Below are positions 6,702-15,272 of a stretch of 16,853 nucleotides of DNA, piece by piece. Every line of letters begins with the position of its first letter. The stretch's first letter is position 1. The position numbers and the translations under genes are program-made. Under the pieces are notes generated by a model. It worked only from the letters and a program-made list of their open reading frames with translations, was not told the DNA's origin and did no database searches. Source of the DNA: an uncultured Clostridium sp. (GTDB lineage: Bacteria > Bacillota > Clostridia > Lachnospirales > Lachnospiraceae). The stretch is from NCBI GenBank assembly GCA_900551225.1, contig URUZ01000074.1, forward strand, positions 1-16,853, read 5' to 3'.

Positions 6702-8072
6702 ATGATACTGAAGAAAGCCGGCAAATGGCTGGATCAGAACAGAGGCAGAATCAATACAGCGGCGGGCATGGCGTGGCCCTCGGTGCTGGAGTCCTTTTTC
6801 GTGGCCCTGGCAGGCATGGTGGACACCATGATGGTCAGCTCCATAGGCGCTTATGCGGTGGCGGCAGTTGGGCTGACCACCCAGCCGAAATTCATTGGCC
6901 TGGCCCTTTTTATTGCCACCAATGTGTCGGTGTCCGCCCTGGTGGCAAGGCGGAAAGGGGAGCAGGATGCCTACGGCGCCAATGAGACGCTGCTGACGGC
7001 CCTGGTGTTCACGGCCCTGGCGGGGACTGTGGTCAGCATGCTCAGCGTCTGGTTTGCAGACCCTATTATCCGGCTGTGCGGCTCCGGGGCGGACACCCAT
7101 GAGGGGGCGGTGCTGTACTTCAGGATCATTATGGGAGGCATGCTGTTCAACATCATTTCCCTGGTGATCAACGCGGCCCAGCGCGGGTCCGGCAACACCC
7201 GCATCGCCATGACCACCAACGTAACCTCCAACCTGTTAAACATCATTGGCAACTACCTGCTGATCGGGGGACATTTCGGATTCCCGGCCCTGGGTATCCG
7301 CGGTGCGGCCATTGCCACGGTGTTCGGCACAGTGGTGGCCTGTGTGATGAGCCTTGCCTCCCTGCTGAGAAGGGACAGCTTTGTAAATATCAGGGCAATG
7401 GTGAGGGACCGGGTGCGCCTGTCCTTAAGGCCGGTGAAGGCCATTGCCAAGCTGAGCTCCAGCGTGTTTTTAGAACAGCTGCTGATGCGGGCGGGCTTTA
7501 TGTCCACAGCGGTGATGGCGGCCAGGCTGGGAACCGATGCCTTTGCAGCCCACCAGGCGGGCATGAATATTCTCAGCATCTCCTTCTCCTTTGGGGACGG
7601 CATGCAGGTGGCTGCAGTGGCCCTCATCGGGCGCAGCCTTGGAGAAAAAAGGCCGCGGCTGGCAAGGCTCTACGGGAGCATCTGCCAGCGCATCGGCAAT
7701 ATGATCTCCCTTGTAATCTCTGTCCTGTTTCTGCTGGGAGGGCGGTTCCTGTATCAGATTTATTTCGATGAGCCTCACATTGTGGACATGGGGGTGACTG
7801 TGGTGCGGGTGATTGTGCTCATTGTGATTGTACAGATTGCCCAGGTGATCTACATGGGATGTCTGCGGGGCGCGGGGGACGTGATATTCACCACCATTGC
7901 CTCCACCATCAGCGTCACCATCATCCGAACTGCCGTGTCCTACTTCATGTGTTATGTGATGGGCTGGGGCCTGGTGGGGATCTGGATGGGCATCCTGGCG
8001 GACCAGATCAGCCGCTATCTGTTCACCAGCTGGCGTTTTAAAGCCGGAAAATGGACGCAAATACGGATTTAA
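6702..8072 (+). CDS. MATE-family multidrug/metabolite exporter
   Basis: A 456-residue polytopic protein with about 12 membrane segments in two homologous halves, matching the MATE (NorM/DinF-like) family that exports cationic drugs or metabolites in exchange for Na+ or H+. Family-like features include AWPSVLESFFVALAGMVDTMMVS near the N terminus, NAAQRGSGNTRIAMTTN in the first half, and FAAHQAGMNILSISFSFGDGMQVAAVALIGRSLGE opening the second half. AAAGGAG about 9 nt before the ATG supports the start. It lies 39 nt after the LysR gene on the same strand, so its expression is probably tied to that regulator. Substrate and ion specificity cannot be read from the sequence. No clear terminator directly follows; see the hairpin at 8149-8192. 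Confidence 0.93.
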   Translation: MILKKAGKWLDQNRGRINTAAGMAWPSVLESFFVALAGMVDTMMVSSIGAYAVAAVGLTTQPKFIGLALFIATNVSVSALVARRKGEQDAYGANETLLTALVFTALAGTVVSMLSVWFADPIIRLCGSGADTHEGAVLYFRIIMGGMLFNIISLVINAAQRGSGNTRIAMTTNVTSNLLNIIGNYLLIGGHFGFPALGIRGAAIATVFGTVVACVMSLASLLRRDSFVNIRAMVRDRVRLSLRPVKAIAKLSSSVFLEQLLMRAGFMSTAVMAARLGTDAFAAHQAGMNILSISFSFGDGMQVAAVALIGRSLGEKRPRLARLYGSICQRIGNMISLVISVLFLLGGRFLYQIYFDEPHIVDMGVTVVRVIVLIVIVQIAQVIYMGCLRGAGDVIFTTIASTISVTIIRTAVSYFMCYVMGWGLVGIWMGILADQISRYLFTSWRFKAGKWTQIRI

Positions 8073-8148
8073 CTCAATGTAATATAATCAGCGCTTATGG
8101 GAAACATAATAAAGAATGTCTTTACTTATGGACATGGCTGTAGTAAAG

Positions 8149-8192
8149 TATAACCGGATTGAGGCCGAGTAAATGGCTTCCATCCGGTTATA
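8149..8192. other. Long hairpin between the MATE gene and purA
   Basis: TATAACCGGAT (8149-8159) pairs perfectly with ATCCGGTTATA (8182-8192). Inside, GAGGCC and GGCTTC can form a second 6-bp stem with one G-U pair, closed by an 8-base loop. No T-run follows on either strand, so it is not a typical intrinsic terminator. A TATAAT lies at 8083-8088 without a recognisable -35; if it is the purA -10, the hairpin sits in the purA leader. It could be a regulatory leader structure, a protein operator or a weak MATE terminator. It does not match the purine riboswitch core. The rest of 8073-8280 holds nothing else I recognise. Confidence 0.6.
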
Positions 8193-8280
8193 TTAATGAC
8201 AGAAAGTATTGTACACGGTGAAACGCCCGCAGAGAATGGGGCCACCGTCTACTGACAGTGCCCAAAGGAGGACGAAAAAC

Positions 8281-9558
8281 ATGGTACAGGCAATTGTAGG
8301 AGCGAACTGGGGAGACGAGGGAAAAGGCAAAATTACAGATATGCTGGCCAGGGAGTCGGACATTATTGTGCGTTTCCAGGGGGGCAGCAACGCAGGTCAT
8401 ACCATTATTAACAACTACGGCAAATTTGCTCTTCATCTGCTGCCATCCGGGGTGTTCTACCAGCACACCACCAGCGTGATCGGCAACGGCGTGGCTTTAA
8501 ATATTCCATATCTGGTGAAGGAGATCCAGTCCCTCGTGGAAGGAGGCGTTCCAAAGCCTCGGATTCTGGTGTCCGACCGGGCGCAGATCCTGATGCCCTA
8601 CCACGTGCTGTTTGATACCTATGAGGAGGAGCGCCTGGCCGGCCAATCCTTCGGCTCCACAAAATCAGGCATAGCGCCCTTTTATTCTGATAAATATGCA
8701 AAAATCGGCTTCCAGGTCAGCGAACTCTACGATGAGGAAAGCCTGCGGGAGAAGGTGGGCCGCATCTGTGAGCAGAAAAATGTTCTGCTGGAGCATCTTT
8801 ACCACAAGCCCCTGCTGAACCCGGATGAAGTCTTTGAGGAGATGATGGAGTACCGCCGTATGGTGGACCCCTATGTGTGCGATGTGTCCACGTACCTGCA
8901 TGAGGCAATCAGGGACGGGAAGAAGATTCTGCTGGAGGGGCAGCTGGGTTCCCTGAAGGATACGGATCACGGAATATACCCCATGGTCACCTCCTCATCC
9001 ACCCTGGCCGCCTACGGCGCCATTGGGGCAGGTATTCCGCCCTATGAGATCAGGGAGATCACCACAGTGGTCAAGGCATATTCCAGCGCAGTGGGCGCGG
9101 GGGCCTTTGTCAGCGAGATCTTCGGGGACGAGGCTGAGGAGCTGCGCCGCCGCGGAGGCGACGGAGGAGAGTACGGCGCCACCACCGGACGTCCCAGGCG
9201 CGTGGGCTGGTTTGACGCGGTGGCCACCAGGTATGGCTGCCGGATTCAGGGCGCTACGGAGGCTGCCTTTACCGTGCTGGATGTGCTGGGTTATCTGGAC
9301 GAACTGTCTGTGTGCGTGGGGTATGAGATAGACGGCGAGGTGACCCGCGATTTCCCAACTACCACCCGTTTAAACAGGGCGAGGCCCGTATTTACCACTC
9401 TTCCGGGATGGAAGTGCGATATCCGGGGCATCCGCAGCTATGACGAGCTGCCGGAGAACTGCCGCAGGTATATTGAGTTTGTGGAAAAAGAGATCGGAAC
9501 CAGAATCACCATGGTCTCCAATGGCCCGGGCCGCGACGACATCATTTTCCGCAAGTAA
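8281..9558 (+). CDS. purA: Adenylosuccinate synthetase
   Basis: GTP-dependent ligation of IMP and aspartate to adenylosuccinate, the first committed step to AMP; homodimeric, cytoplasmic. From ATG 8281 it has 425 residues, the normal length. GANWGDEGKGK at 7-17 is the GTP-binding loop with the catalytic Asp12, and the second catalytic His is H40 in GGSNAGHT. Also seen are the EGQLGSLKDTDHGIYPMVTSS segment, the substrate-binding GATTGRPRRVGWFD, and GPGRDDIIF at the end. AAAGGAGG at 8264-8271, 9 nt from the ATG, fixes the start. The frame is open back to an ATG at 8209, but those 24 extra residues precede the conserved N terminus and lack a good ribosome site. Single-gene unit with a strong terminator. 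Confidence 0.97.
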   Translation: MVQAIVGANWGDEGKGKITDMLARESDIIVRFQGGSNAGHTIINNYGKFALHLLPSGVFYQHTTSVIGNGVALNIPYLVKEIQSLVEGGVPKPRILVSDRAQILMPYHVLFDTYEEERLAGQSFGSTKSGIAPFYSDKYAKIGFQVSELYDEESLREKVGRICEQKNVLLEHLYHKPLLNPDEVFEEMMEYRRMVDPYVCDVSTYLHEAIRDGKKILLEGQLGSLKDTDHGIYPMVTSSSTLAAYGAIGAGIPPYEIREITTVVKAYSSAVGAGAFVSEIFGDEAEELRRRGGDGGEYGATTGRPRRVGWFDAVATRYGCRIQGATEAAFTVLDVLGYLDELSVCVGYEIDGEVTRDFPTTTRLNRARPVFTTLPGWKCDIRGIRSYDELPENCRRYIEFVEKEIGTRITMVSNGPGRDDIIFRK

Positions 9559-9601
9559 TCCATTCTGGCGAAATGCAATTCAAACACGATTCTAAAACAG
9601 C

Positions 9602-9639
9602 AAAGAAGATTCTGAGACATTGTCTTGGGATCTTTTTTT
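9602..9639 (+). terminator. Strong intrinsic terminator after purA
   Basis: A 13-bp stem (9606-9618 with 9622-9634, three G-U pairs) closes a 3-base loop ATT, is preceded by A-rich sequence and followed by T-rich 9633-9639. It lies about 45 nt after the purA stop. The rest of the gap to 9741 shows possible -10 boxes (TATGAT 9687-9692, TATAGT 9692-9697) without a good -35. Confidence 0.85.
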
Positions 9640-9741
9640 GCCTTTTGTCCGCCCGGCTGGGAATGTGCTGGCTGATTCCCGCAAAATATGATATAGTTAG
9701 CAATGAACGTTATTTTCTATAGCCCAGGAGGAATCAGATAG

Positions 9742-10167
9742 ATGGATGAAGAACTGAAGATTAAAATGTATACATTTACCATGGATTGTAAAGACCCTTA
9801 TGAATTGGCAGAATTCTACGCAAAGCTGCTGAAGTGGGAGATCCCCTTTCACGATGAGGACTGGGCATGCGCCGGTGCTCCCGGCACAGGACAGGGGGCG
9901 TATCCCGGTATCATGTTCCAGAGAAATCCCGGATACCGGCCTCCCGTTTGGCCGGATGAGCCTGAAGCCCAGCAGCAGATGGCGCATTTGGACTTAGCTG
10001 TAAATGATTTGGAAAAAGCGGTCCAATATGCAGTCCAGTGCGGCGCGGTGGTGGCAGATAAACAATTTTCAGATGGCTGGACAGTTATGCTGGACCCCGC
10101 CGGCCATCCGTTCTGTTTGTGCCAGATGAAACCGGTTTTTGAGAGTCCTGATTTTGCTTTGTTATAA
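9742..10167 (+). CDS. VOC-superfamily (glyoxalase-like) protein
   Basis: A 141-residue protein of the vicinal-oxygen-chelate fold, closest in pattern to the Glyoxalase_6-type group. The two beta-alpha-beta modules are visible: MYTFTMDCKDPYELAEFYAKLLKWEI at 9-34 and MAHLDLAVNDLEKAVQYAVQCGA at 80-102, followed by DGWTVMLDPAGHPFCLCQ at 111-128. His82 sits at a usual metal-ligand position, but the first strand lacks the common His/Gln ligand and the last module has GHPFCL where a Glu is often found. It may therefore bind a ligand rather than act as a metalloenzyme. AGGAGG at 9726-9731 supports the start. The hybrid kinase gene begins only 21 nt later, suggesting cotranscription. Substrate unknown. 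Confidence 0.85.
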   Translation: MDEELKIKMYTFTMDCKDPYELAEFYAKLLKWEIPFHDEDWACAGAPGTGQGAYPGIMFQRNPGYRPPVWPDEPEAQQQMAHLDLAVNDLEKAVQYAVQCGAVVADKQFSDGWTVMLDPAGHPFCLCQMKPVFESPDFALL

Positions 10168-10188
10168 TTTTGAAAGGGAGATAAGAAT

Positions 10189-12960
10189 ATGGAACATCGG
10201 CAGGAACCCCAAACCTTGGCTGAACGCGCTGTACTGAACGCGCTGAATGTCGGCATAATCAGCTTTGCGCTGGATGAGGACTGCACCATTCTTTGGGCCA
10301 ATGATGGATTTTTCAGCAGTACAGGCTATTCACAGGAGGAATGCCTGGTTCAGTTTGGGAGCCTCCGCCGGCTGTACGGACCGCTTGGGCAGGAATTTAC
10401 AGCTCTCCGGGAAGGGCTGCTTGAAGCCTGCAAAAAGGGGGAGACAGCGGCTAAACTGACCGCCCGTCTGCCGAGGAAGGACGGAGGGACCGGCTGGGCC
10501 GACATATCCGCCACATTGTCCGTTCAGCCGGAAGATGGGGGCTGCCAGGTCTGTGCCGTCTGCTCCGACGTCACGGAACGGGTTCTCTGCCAGCAGGAGG
10601 AAGCCGGGAAATGTCAGGAGAAGGATCAGTATTTCCAGCTGATGATGGATGCGTATCAGGGGAATATTTACATCAGCGATATAGAGAATTATGAGCTGCT
10701 GCACCTGAATAAGACCGCTCTTGACACCCTCCATGACACCCTTCATCTGGAAGCGTCGGAAGCCCTTGGCAGAAAGTGCTATGAGGTGATTCAGGGCAGG
10801 CAGTCCCCCTGTCCGTTCTGTACCAACCACCTTCTGAATGAGGATGAGTGGTATGAGTGGGATTTCTACAATCCGGTCATGGAACGGACCTTTATGATCA
10901 AAAACAGGATTGTCAACTGGAGGGGCAGGAAGGCCCGGATTGAATTGTCCTGCGACATGCTGAGCACAGAATATAAGCTGGCCAAAAAGGACCGGGAGCG
11001 GGAAGCCCTGCTGAGAACGATTCCGGGCGGCTTCGCGCGTCTGGATGCCAGGGACTGCAGGACGGTTCTCTGGTATGGCGCAGGTTTTCTGCAGCTGATC
11101 GGCTACACCAGGAACCAGTTTGAGAATCAGCTCCATTCCAAGTCTGATTACATCTGCCCGGAGGATCTGGAACGCCGCAGAACCCTGATGGACCAGATCC
11201 GCAGAACAGGGGAGAGCGCGGTATATGAATCCCGGATCATTACATACAGGGGAGAGATAAAGAACGTTACCCTGACCCTTTGCTATGTCAGCGGGGAGGA
11301 CAGCTGGGACGGGATTCCCTCCTTTTACAGCGTGGGGATTGATGTGACGAAGGAGAGGAAGGAGCAGGCCCGGCAGCGCAAGGCGCTGGAGGAGGCCTAC
11401 CAGGCGGCCAGGGTGGCCAGCTCGGCCAAGACCAATTTCCTGTCCTCTATGTCCCATGATATCCGCACGCCCATGAACGCCATTATGGGCATGGCTGCCA
11501 TTGCGCAGTCCAACCTGGCATATCCCGACAAGGTGAAGGATTGTCTGGGCAAGATCAATATTTCCAGCCGCCATCTGCTGAGCCTGATCAATGAAGTGCT
11601 GGATATGTCCAAAATAGAGAGCGGGAAGATTGACCTGATCAGTGAAGAAGTGAACCTGCCGGATCTGATTCAGAACGTGGCGGATATGTGCAGGCCGCTG
11701 ATCGCTGAAAAACACCAGGAGTTCCAGATGAGCGCAGGCCGCGTGGTGCACGAGAAGGTGGTGGCAGACGGGGACCGGCTTCAGCAGGTTCTGATGAATC
11801 TGATGTCCAATGCCATCAAATATACTCCTGAGGGAGGGGTGATCAGCCTGCGGATCAACGAGCTGTTCTCCACCCTGCCGCAAAAAGGGCAGTATGAATT
11901 CATTCTCAATGACAATGGCATCGGCATGTCGGCGGAGTATATTTCCCATATTTTCGAGCCGTTCTCAAGGGCGGAGGACTCCCGCATCAGCAAGATCCAG
12001 GGCACGGGGCTGGGCATGGCCATCACGGAGAATATTGTCCGCATGATGAACGGCACCATTGAAGTTAGCAGTGAGCCGGGCAGGGGAAGCCGGTTCACGG
12101 TCTCCGTTCCCCTGGAGATCCGGCCGGAGGAGACAGAGAGCCATGAGCTGGCAGGGCTCCCCGTGCTGGTGGTGGATGATGACCAGGTGGTGTGTGAGAA
12201 CGCCACGGCGCTGCTGGAAGAACTGGGCATGCGAAGCTGCTGGGTGCTGACAGGCGCCCAGGCCGTTTGTGATGTCACGGACGCCCACAGGCGGGGAGAT
12301 GATTTCTTCGCCGTTATCCTGGACTGGAAGATGCCGGATATGGACGGCCTGGAGACAGTGAAGGCCATCCGGTCAAAGCTGGATGAAAATGTGCCTATTA
12401 TTGTGATCTCGGCCTATGATTATTCGGAGATTGAGGATGAGTTCCTGATGGCGGGCGCGGATGCCTTTATCACCAAGCCGCTGTTTAAATCGAAGATGCT
12501 CCACGTTCTCCAGCTGTTCTGTTCCAGCGGGAAAATGGGCGGCGCAGAGGCACTGGAGGAGAAGCCGGCCGTGGGCCTTCGCGGCAAACGGGTGCTGCTG
12601 GTGGAGGACAATGAATTAAACCGCGAGATTGCGGCGGAACTGCTGCAGATGCAGGAATTGACGGTGGATACGGTGGAAAACGGCAGACGGGCTGTGGAGG
12701 TGTTCGAGGCCTCGGCTCCCGGTGATTATGACGCGATTCTGATGGATATCCAGATGCCTGTGATGAACGGCTATGATGCCACTGTGGCCATCCGCAGCCT
12801 GAGCCGGGACGACGCCAGGGCAATTCCCATCTTCGCGCTGACAGCCAACGCGTTTGCGGCCGATGTAGGGAAAGCCCGGAGTGTGGGCATGAACGACCAT
12901 ATTCCCAAGCCCATTGACGTGGACCGTCTGAATGAGGTTCTGATGAAGTGGATTGGCTAG
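10189..12960 (+). CDS. Soluble hybrid histidine kinase, 3 PAS-like regions, 2 receivers
   Basis: A 923-residue protein with no membrane segment, so a cytoplasmic sensor. Order: PAS at about 12-130; a second PAS-like region at about 146-262 containing CYEVIQGRQSPCPFCTN with Cys198, Cys208 and Cys211; a third at about 272-390; a helical linker; HisKA with the phospho-acceptor H423 in SHDIRTPMNAI; a HATPase with N541 (N box), DNGIGM 575-580 (G1) and GTGLGM 605-610 (G2); receiver 1 at about 657-778 (acidic 663-665, D712, S741, K763); receiver 2 at about 799-921 (E806/D807, D853, T885, K907). All catalytic residues of kinase and both receivers are intact. There is no Hpt or output domain, so phosphate must pass to a separate partner or the receivers act as regulators. 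Starts 21 nt after the VOC gene. The signal is unknown; the Cys residues make redox or metal sensing possible. Confidence 0.95.
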   Translation: MEHRQEPQTLAERAVLNALNVGIISFALDEDCTILWANDGFFSSTGYSQEECLVQFGSLRRLYGPLGQEFTALREGLLEACKKGETAAKLTARLPRKDGGTGWADISATLSVQPEDGGCQVCAVCSDVTERVLCQQEEAGKCQEKDQYFQLMMDAYQGNIYISDIENYELLHLNKTALDTLHDTLHLEASEALGRKCYEVIQGRQSPCPFCTNHLLNEDEWYEWDFYNPVMERTFMIKNRIVNWRGRKARIELSCDMLSTEYKLAKKDREREALLRTIPGGFARLDARDCRTVLWYGAGFLQLIGYTRNQFENQLHSKSDYICPEDLERRRTLMDQIRRTGESAVYESRIITYRGEIKNVTLTLCYVSGEDSWDGIPSFYSVGIDVTKERKEQARQRKALEEAYQAARVASSAKTNFLSSMSHDIRTPMNAIMGMAAIAQSNLAYPDKVKDCLGKINISSRHLLSLINEVLDMSKIESGKIDLISEEVNLPDLIQNVADMCRPLIAEKHQEFQMSAGRVVHEKVVADGDRLQQVLMNLMSNAIKYTPEGGVISLRINELFSTLPQKGQYEFILNDNGIGMSAEYISHIFEPFSRAEDSRISKIQGTGLGMAITENIVRMMNGTIEVSSEPGRGSRFTVSVPLEIRPEETESHELAGLPVLVVDDDQVVCENATALLEELGMRSCWVLTGAQAVCDVTDAHRRGDDFFAVILDWKMPDMDGLETVKAIRSKLDENVPIIVISAYDYSEIEDEFLMAGADAFITKPLFKSKMLHVLQLFCSSGKMGGAEALEEKPAVGLRGKRVLLVEDNELNREIAAELLQMQELTVDTVENGRRAVEVFEASAPGDYDAILMDIQMPVMNGYDATVAIRSLSRDDARAIPIFALTANAFAADVGKARSVGMNDHIPKPIDVDRLNEVLMKWIG

Positions 12961-12964
12961 ATAG

Positions 12965-13165
12965 TCAGTCCTGGTCCGGATCTTTCTGAAGCACCCTGGT
13001 GATCAGGTTCATGGCATAGAAAAATATGGGAAGCAGCACCAGGCACAGAAGGGCGGCCATCAGATAGTTGATTGGCGCGCCGACAATGGCCAGCACCAGG
13101 GCTGTCACTGCGGTCAGGACAAACAGGATTGCGGTTATCAGGGCGGCAATGCGTTTAAACATCAT
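12965..13165 (-). CDS. Two-TM membrane miniprotein, function unknown
   Basis: A 66-residue protein with two likely membrane segments (about 7-28 and 33-57), a GAP turn between them and a charged C-terminal tail (RVLQKDPDQD). The topology would put both ends inside. AAAGGAG 9 nt before the ATG strongly supports the start. It begins 36 nt after the ABC-F stop on the same strand, so it is probably the second gene of that transcript. Small two-TM proteins with this look are frequent in clostridia, but I know no assigned function. Its stop is only 4 nt from the convergent kinase stop, and I see no clear terminator for either gene there. Confidence 0.85.
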   Translation of the reverse strand: MMFKRIAALITAILFVLTAVTALVLAIVGAPINYLMAALLCLVLLPIFFYAMNLITRVLQKDPDQD

Positions 13166-13201
13166 AGATATAGACTCCTTTCACGGAACGCTGGCCGGGG
13201 A

Positions 13202-15157
13202 TTACTCCTCCTCAGCCAGCTGCTCCCACATTACATACAATTCTTCCAGGCGGCCTGAGATGGCGGCCTTTTCCTGGTTCAGCTCCAGCAGGCGGGCAAC
13301 GTCCGTATAGACCTCTTCCAGAGCCAGCAGGCCGTCGATCTCACTGTCCCTGGTCTCCAGCCGGTGGATATCATCCTCGGTCCGTTTTAATTCATTCTGG
13401 CGCTTGCGGAGGCGGGCCTGTTCTTCCTTCTGGGCCTTCCAGTCGGTCTTGCCCTTGGCAGAGGCTGAATCTCCGCAGCTGTCCGCGCTGTCGCCGGAGC
13501 GGTCGCTTACCCGTCCCGCGGCGGCCAGGCGGCTGAAGTGGGCGGCCTCCACGTCCTCCTTTTTCTCCAGATAATAATCGTAATTGCCGATATAGTTTAA
13601 AAAGCTCTGGCCCGTCAGATCCAGTATCCTGGTGGCCGTCCGGTTGATGAAGTAACGGTCGTGGGACACGTAGAGCACTGTGCCGGTATAGCGGTTCAGC
13701 GCGCTTTCCAGGATCTCCTTGCTGGTGATGTCCAGATGGTTGGTGGGCTCGTCCAGCAGGAGGAAATTGGCGTCTGAGAGCATGAGTTTGGCCAGGGATA
13801 CGCGGCCCCGCTCACCGCCGCTTAAGTCCTTGATCAGCTTGAACACATCGTCCCCGGTAAACAGGAAGGAGGCCAGGGTGTTGCGGATCTGGGTATTGTT
13901 CATAGTGGGGTAGGTGTCCTGGATCTCACCGAACAGGCTCTTCTCCATGTGGAGCACCTGATGCTCCTGGTCATAGTATCCGATATGCACCTTGGAGCCC
14001 AGGCGGATCTCTCCGCTGTCGGCCGGCACCAGCTGGTTGATGATCTTTAACAGGGTGGTTTTGCCGGTGCCGTTGTTGCCGATGACCGCGATGCGCTCCC
14101 CGCGTTTGACCTCCAGATCCACATGCTCAAACAGCTTCTGGGAGTCAAAGGACTTACTTAAGTCCGTGATGGTCAGCACATCGCTGCCGCTGACCACGTC
14201 CGGCTCCAGGCGGATATCCATGGAATCGTCCACCTCCACCGGCTTCTCCAGGCGTTCGATCTTGTCCAGCATTTTCTCGCGGCTCTCGGCGCGGCGGATG
14301 GACTTCTCCCGGTTGAAGGATTTCAGCTTGGTGATCACGGCTTCCTGATGCTTGATTTCCTGCTGCTGGTTTAAAAATGCGCGGATTTCGGCGTCCCGCA
14401 GCATGGCCTTTTTGTCGCTGTAGGCGGAGTAATTGCCTGAGAACACGGTTCCCACGCCATTGTCCAGCTCCACAATCTTGGTAACCACCCGGTCCAGGAA
14501 ATACCGGTCATGGGCAACGATAATCACTGCCCCTGCGTAGCCCTTTAAATAGGTCTCCAGCCAGGCGATGGACTCCATGTCCAGGTGGTTGGTAGGCTCG
14601 TCCAGAAGCAGGATATCCGGCTTGGTCAGCAGCAGCTTGCCCAGGGATACCCTGGTCTTTTGGCCGCCGGACAGGGCGCTGATGGATTTGGAAAATTCTT
14701 CCTCCTCAAAGCCAAGGCCCTTCAGCACGCCCACAATCTCACTGCGGTAGGCATAGCCGTTGGCCATCTCAAACTGGTGGTCCAGACGGCTGTATTCAGC
14801 CAGGCGGTCCTCCAGCTCCTGCCCTGAGACGGACTTCATCTCAGCTTCAAGGCTGCGCATACGCTGTTCCATCTCGATTACAGGCCGCTTCACTTCCAGC
14901 AGGGCATCAAAAATAGTATCCTCAAATTCCAGGTCCTGGTGCTGGGCCAGGTAGCCGATGGTGGAACCCTTGGACCAGGTCACATAGCCCTGGTCTGCGG
15001 CCATTTCCCCGATGATCACCTTCAAAAGCGTGGATTTGCCGGCGCCGTTGATTCCCACAATAGCCGCTTTCTCATGTTCCTCTATGTGGAAGGAGATCTG
15101 CTTTAATATATCATTATCTCCAAAAGATTTACTTACATTACTACAGGATAAAATCAT
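13202..15157 (-). CDS. ABC-F family ATPase (YdiF/Uup-like)
   Basis: A 651-residue soluble protein with two ABC ATPase domains and no membrane segment, the ABC-F layout; family members bind ribosomes and resolve stalled or drug-blocked translation. Domain 1: Walker A GINGAGKST 35-43, signature LSGGQ 162-166, Walker B with D186/E187. The charged helical linker is about 245-310. Domain 2: Walker A GNNGTGKTT 360-368, LSGGE 445-449, Walker B with D469/E470. Both DEPTNHLD motifs are intact. A Ser/Asp/Gly-rich low-complexity stretch (about 550-570) leads into a C-terminal coiled coil (about 575-645), typical of the YdiF/Uup groups rather than the dedicated drug-resistance groups. AAAGGAG at 15165-15171 supports the start. 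Divergent from rex, followed by the small membrane protein gene. Confidence 0.95.
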   Translation of the reverse strand: MILSCSNVSKSFGDNDILKQISFHIEEHEKAAIVGINGAGKSTLLKVIIGEMAADQGYVTWSKGSTIGYLAQHQDLEFEDTIFDALLEVKRPVIEMEQRMRSLEAEMKSVSGQELEDRLAEYSRLDHQFEMANGYAYRSEIVGVLKGLGFEEEEFSKSISALSGGQKTRVSLGKLLLTKPDILLLDEPTNHLDMESIAWLETYLKGYAGAVIIVAHDRYFLDRVVTKIVELDNGVGTVFSGNYSAYSDKKAMLRDAEIRAFLNQQQEIKHQEAVITKLKSFNREKSIRRAESREKMLDKIERLEKPVEVDDSMDIRLEPDVVSGSDVLTITDLSKSFDSQKLFEHVDLEVKRGERIAVIGNNGTGKTTLLKIINQLVPADSGEIRLGSKVHIGYYDQEHQVLHMEKSLFGEIQDTYPTMNNTQIRNTLASFLFTGDDVFKLIKDLSGGERGRVSLAKLMLSDANFLLLDEPTNHLDITSKEILESALNRYTGTVLYVSHDRYFINRTATRILDLTGQSFLNYIGNYDYYLEKKEDVEAAHFSRLAAAGRVSDRSGDSADSCGDSASAKGKTDWKAQKEEQARLRKRQNELKRTEDDIHRLETRDSEIDGLLALEEVYTDVARLLELNQEKAAISGRLEELYVMWEQLAEEE

Positions 15158-15224
15158 GAATACGCTCCTTTAAACCCCTGAATTCATTGTATTTCCGTAT
15201 ATTTCCGGTTTTACAGCTCCCTTC

Positions 15225-15253
15225 AGTATAATATAGAGACATATTTTTTTCAA
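15225..15253 (-). promoter_or_regulatory. Sigma-A promoter for the ABC-F gene
   Basis: On the minus strand, TTGAAA (15253-15248) and TATACT (15230-15225) are 17 nt apart, each 5 of 6 to consensus. The leader to ATG 15157 would be about 60 nt. Confidence 0.7.
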
Positions 15254-15272
15254 GAACATCATTAAAACGGAT

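Noticed and set aside
8209..8280. Upstream ATG extending purA by 24 residues
   Set aside because: The conserved N terminus begins at 8281, directly behind AAAGGAGG; the extension has no good ribosome site.
10330..11949. Long minus-strand open frame (539 codons) opposite the hybrid kinase
   Set aside because: It is a codon-bias shadow; the plus-strand kinase has full domain and catalytic motifs while the antisense product shows none.
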